Source of the DNA: DSAR01 sp034437315
GTDB lineage: Bacteria; Chloroflexota; Anaerolineae; B4-G1
Assembly: GCA_034437315.1 (NCBI GenBank)
Contig: DAOTUC010000288.1
Coordinates: forward strand, 1 to 6,502
Length of the DNA stretch: 6,502 nt
Direction: 5' to 3'
Both the position numbers and the translations under genes were made by a program. Under the pieces are notes generated by a model. That model had not been told where the DNA came from. It ran no database searches and saw nothing but the letters and a program-made list of their open reading frames with translations. Each line of letters starts with the position of its first letter. The first letter of the stretch is position 1. This document shows positions 4,088 to 6,502 of this stretch, piece after piece.

Positions 4088-6502
4088 ATGACAGATAGGG
4101 CGCCTGATAATGCCGATAACGGCTACTCAGCTGAGATGGAGGAGGTCTGGGCGCTCTTTGCCGAGGATGGCAAGGAAGCCCTGGAATTGATCGAGGGGAC
4201 GTTGTTGAACCTGGAGAAACGACCCGACGACGCGGACCGGATCGCTGGGTTGTTCCGGGGGTTGCACAACTTCAAGGGAAACGCCCGAATGATGGGGCTA
4301 TCGGTCATCGAGGGGCTCGTCCACCAGGCTGAGGATCTGGTCGCCCTGGCTCGCGACGAGGGAGTCCAGTTGACGGAGGAGATGATCGACGTCTTGCTGG
4401 CGGTCCTGGACCAGGCGCGCGCCATGCTGGATCACGCGGTCGCCCATCGGCGTGACATTGACTCATCCCAGGTCGACCCGTTGTCCTCGCGGCTCGCCGC
4501 CCTGCTGGCCGAACGTGCGCCGGTGACCGGCGCACCTGGTGAAGACGAAGCGGTTGAAAGACTGGCCGGGGCAGAAGATACCGCGGGAAGTGCCGTGGAA
4601 GATGCGCTGGCGCCAATCCTGGTGGAACAGGACGAGAAAGCCGAAGTGGAGGAAGACGCCTTCGACTACTCGGGGATCGAACGGATCGACCCGGCCAGCG
4701 ATCCGGAGTACGTGCGCATTTTCCTGGAATTGGCCCAGGAGCAATTAGAGTGCCTGCGTGGCGCGCTGGACACATTGTCCCAGGGCCGGGGCGCGACGCC
4801 GGAATCTCTCCTGGAGATCCAGATGACCCTGGATATGCTCGAACACGCCGCTCACCAGATGGGGTACGAGCGCTTGCCGGCGGTTCTCGCGCCGTTCATC
4901 GACGCCGTCGAGGCGTTGTCCTTCAGGTTCCAGGGCCAGGCCTCGGCCGACCTCGGGTCGGTAGACCAGGAGTTGGCCGGATTGCGCGAGATGGAGACGG
5001 CGGTGTGGGAAGAGATCGTCGCCCTGGAACAGAAGGCCCGCGCGATGGGCGTTGACGTCGATCTGGGCCCGCCTCTGGCTTCTCCTGCTCCACCATTTCC
5101 GCCGGCCGAATCGGCTTCCGATGAATTGCACCTCGTCTTCCGGCGACAATGCCGGGAACAATCGCGGGCCTATCTGACCCGCCTGGGCGAGATCGCCGAC
5201 GAGATGGAACAGTGCCTGAAACAGCTGTTGACCGACGGCTGCGAGCTGGACCAGGAGAGCGTGCTCGCCCGGGAAGCGAGCGCTACCTTGCGCGCTCTGT
5301 ACGATCATTGCGTCCTCCAGGACGTGGCGCCCCTGGCCCACCTGACGTTGCTCCTGAAAGAGCTTTACACGCGGGCCACTCACGCCCGCCTCGTGGCCAA
5401 CGAAGCGCTGCTGGACCTGACCCGGGCCTACGTCGACCGATTCCGCGCGATCCTCGAGGCGGCCTGCGCTGGTGAGCCGGTCGATCTCGCCGATTTCGCA
5501 TCCTTGCACGACCGGGCCCAGGATTTGCTTTGCCTGCATGCCGAAAGCCCCATTTCCCAGACCGCGCGGGCCGTGTTGAGGTGTCTGGACCTGCCGGAAC
5601 CGTTCGAAGAGGTCATCACGCCGGAGAACCTGTTGGACGTGGGGCGGGCGTTGCAGGCCGGCGAACGTCTGTACACCGTCTTGGCCGACCTCAATCACGA
5701 CGAAAGCATAAGCGAGGCTTTTTACGAGTGGATTCAGTCGGCCCCGGTCCGTCCTATTACCAACGTGACCGTATTTCGAGAGGAAGAGACGCTGTTCGAT
5801 TTTCTATTGGCGACCGTCCTGCTCCCCGAAGCGGTGCGAAAGGCTCTCGCCTGCATAGATCCGCAGGGCGAACATCTCTCCCTGGACGTGTGCCGCTTTA
5901 GGCCGGGTGTCGATGTCGATCATATATTGGGCGAAAGCGCGCGTCCTCCGGGTGTCTATGTGGAAAGCGCGCCTCGGGAGCCGCGATCGGCCGTCTCCAG
6001 CGATACGTTGGGCGAACTGATGAAGGATGTAGGTAAACTGGTCTCCACCCGCGCGACGCTGCACCACGTGATCGGGCAGTTGACCGACACCGACGAGGTC
6101 GTCGCCACCGTCATGCGGCTGGTCGAACGAGCGGATGCTGACAGGCGACGTCTACGCCGGGAGCTGAGGTCAGTCCTGGAAATGCGGACGGCCGACGTCG
6201 ACGCCCTTTCGAAACTGGAGACAGAGATGGGGGCGACCCTGACTCACATCCAGGAGATCGCCCTGGCCATGCGGGCCCGCCCGGCTGGCGACGCCTTCGC
6301 CCCGCTGCAACGCCTGGCGGAGGAAGCGCCCCAGCGCCAGGGCAAGCTGGTCCACCTGGCGCTGGAGGGGGCCGACGTCCAACTGGACCAGCAGAGCCTG
6401 GACATCCTGGGCGCGCCCACGCGCCAACTGGTCTGGTTCGTCATCGTCCATGGGATCGAGAAACCGGCCCACCGCCGCGAGGTCGGCAAACCGGCCTTTG
6501 GG
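4088..6502 (+). CDS. cheA: CheA-type chemotaxis histidine kinase, multi-Hpt, 3'-incomplete
   Basis: The frame is open from ATG 4088 to the window end (805 codons, no stop). CheA autophosphorylates on its Hpt histidine under receptor control and passes phosphate to receivers. Hpt1 (about 17-125) has LFRGLHNFKGNARMMG with phospho-accepting His60. An acidic linker (about 145-192) follows. A second Hpt-like unit (about 205-325) has Asp249 at the His position (LDMLEHAAHQMGYERL). A Pro-rich linker leads to a third (about 345-460, REASATLRALYDHC, then QDVAPLAHL) with Ala399 there. An unassigned helical region runs to about 600. The dimerisation domain is at about 638-735 (LGELMKDVGKLVSTRA). The ATPase domain is entered at 760-805: EGADVQLDQQ, then RQLVWFVIVHGIEKP, where the N-box Asn and Asp are Phe784 and Val787. 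HGIE.P..R...GKP..G is kept. The remaining ATP boxes and CheW-like P5 lie beyond the edge. Layout resembles ChpA/PilL-type CheA. Family firm; kinase activity doubtful. Confidence 0.93.
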   Translation, partial: MTDRAPDNADNGYSAEMEEVWALFAEDGKEALELIEGTLLNLEKRPDDADRIAGLFRGLHNFKGNARMMGLSVIEGLVHQAEDLVALARDEGVQLTEEMIDVLLAVLDQARAMLDHAVAHRRDIDSSQVDPLSSRLAALLAERAPVTGAPGEDEAVERLAGAEDTAGSAVEDALAPILVEQDEKAEVEEDAFDYSGIERIDPASDPEYVRIFLELAQEQLECLRGALDTLSQGRGATPESLLEIQMTLDMLEHAAHQMGYERLPAVLAPFIDAVEALSFRFQGQASADLGSVDQELAGLREMETAVWEEIVALEQKARAMGVDVDLGPPLASPAPPFPPAESASDELHLVFRRQCREQSRAYLTRLGEIADEMEQCLKQLLTDGCELDQESVLAREASATLRALYDHCVLQDVAPLAHLTLLLKELYTRATHARLVANEALLDLTRAYVDRFRAILEAACAGEPVDLADFASLHDRAQDLLCLHAESPISQTARAVLRCLDLPEPFEEVITPENLLDVGRALQAGERLYTVLADLNHDESISEAFYEWIQSAPVRPITNVTVFREEETLFDFLLATVLLPEAVRKALACIDPQGEHLSLDVCRFRPGVDVDHILGESARPPGVYVESAPREPRSAVSSDTLGELMKDVGKLVSTRATLHHVIGQLTDTDEVVATVMRLVERADADRRRLRRELRSVLEMRTADVDALSKLETEMGATLTHIQEIALAMRARPAGDAFAPLQRLAEEAPQRQGKLVHLALEGADVQLDQQSLDILGAPTRQLVWFVIVHGIEKPAHRREVGKPAFG
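4136..4462 (+). other. Hpt1 domain of CheA (intact phosphotransfer domain)
   Basis: Residues 17-125 form a canonical CheA P1. The phospho-accepting His60 is coded at 4265-4267 and is followed by the expected Lys-Gly and Met-Met-Gly. The later helix LVHQAEDLVALA and the TEEMIDVLLAVLD helix are also present. It should accept and donate phosphate. Confidence 0.9.
4700..5062 (+). other. Hpt-like domain 2 of CheA, His replaced by Asp
   Basis: Residues 205-325 read as an Hpt helix bundle. They open with DPEYVRIFLELAQEQLECL, the typical first helix. The central helix then aligns on Gly259, which puts Asp249 (4832-4834) where the His should be; the usual Lys-Gly is missing. His253 and His256 are out of register. 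Likely structural or docking only. The alignment was done by eye. Confidence 0.5.
5120..5467 (+). other. Hpt-like domain 3 of CheA, His replaced by Ala
   Basis: Residues 345-460 align with Hpt by the later helices (LQDVAPLAHLTLLLKEL and NEALLDLTRAYVDRF). The phospho-site helix reads REASATLRA, with Ala399 (5282-5284) at the His position and Arg402 in place of the Lys. The fold looks retained and the phospho-site lost. Confidence 0.5.
5993..6292 (+). other. CheA P3-like dimerisation helices
   Basis: Residues 636-735 begin with SDTLGELMKDVGKLVSTRA, the counterpart of the family's LDELMNLVGELVITRA. A long charged helix with many Arg and Glu follows, as in the dimerisation hairpin of CheA. It links the Hpt region to the ATPase core. 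Confidence 0.75.

Noticed and set aside
4745..5698. Minus-strand frame of 317 codons opposite cheA
   Set aside because: The plus-strand CheA frame runs unbroken for 805 codons with Hpt and P3 features. The antisense product has no recognisable domain.
6420..6460. Frameshift as the cause of the missing N-box residues
   Set aside because: The motif on both sides (EGADVQLDQQ and HGIEKP) is in the same frame, and neither alternative frame gives an RNA.DH sequence.

Overview
The window carries five same-strand genes of a chemosensory (Che-type) gene cluster. In order they are: the signalling part of a methyl-accepting chemotaxis protein (MCP1, 5'-truncated), a CheW coupling protein, a complete membrane MCP (MCP2), a stand-alone receiver protein, and the first 805 codons of a large CheA-type histidine kinase that is still open at the right edge. 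Coding DNA is GC-rich, all start sites except that of MCP1 have good Shine-Dalgarno sequences, and the spacers are full of short palindromic and tandem repeats. This style suits an environmental, possibly filamentous or gliding, high-GC bacterium. Chloroflexota (Anaerolineae/Caldilineae-like) is my best guess, but it rests on general resemblance and no marker gene is present.

Layout: 1-118 is a palindromic, MITE-like repeat with AT-rich inverted ends. It lies directly against the MCP1 remnant (in-frame from 119, possible GTG start at 152, stop at 1099). A 162-bp spacer with a perfect 16-bp inverted repeat leads to cheW (1262-1840). MCP2 (1865-3490) follows after 24 bp and has three membrane helices, no periplasmic sensor domain, a HAMP series and a signalling hairpin. 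A 129-bp spacer with two nearly identical 19-bp dyad repeats precedes the receiver gene (3620-4033). A 54-bp spacer with two 16-bp repeats precedes the CheA gene (4088 to beyond 6502).

How it works together: receptors (MCP1/MCP2), the CheW adaptor and the CheA kinase are the standard parts of a receptor array. CheA would phosphorylate its own Hpt histidine and pass the phosphate to the receiver. Both MCPs end in an aromatic-x-x-Phe tail that resembles the tether used by CheR/CheB adaptation enzymes, yet no CheR or CheB methylesterase is present here.

The main oddities are in CheA. It has one intact Hpt domain and, by my reading, two further Hpt-like domains whose phospho-accepting His is Asp or Ala. 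Where the ATP-binding N-box begins, the conserved Asn and Asp are replaced by Phe and Val while the flanking HGIE.P..R...GKP signature is kept. This looks like a multi-Hpt, ChpA/PilL-like CheA with a doubtful kinase core. The receiver resembles the N-terminal domain of CheB (KPSG signature) without its methylesterase.
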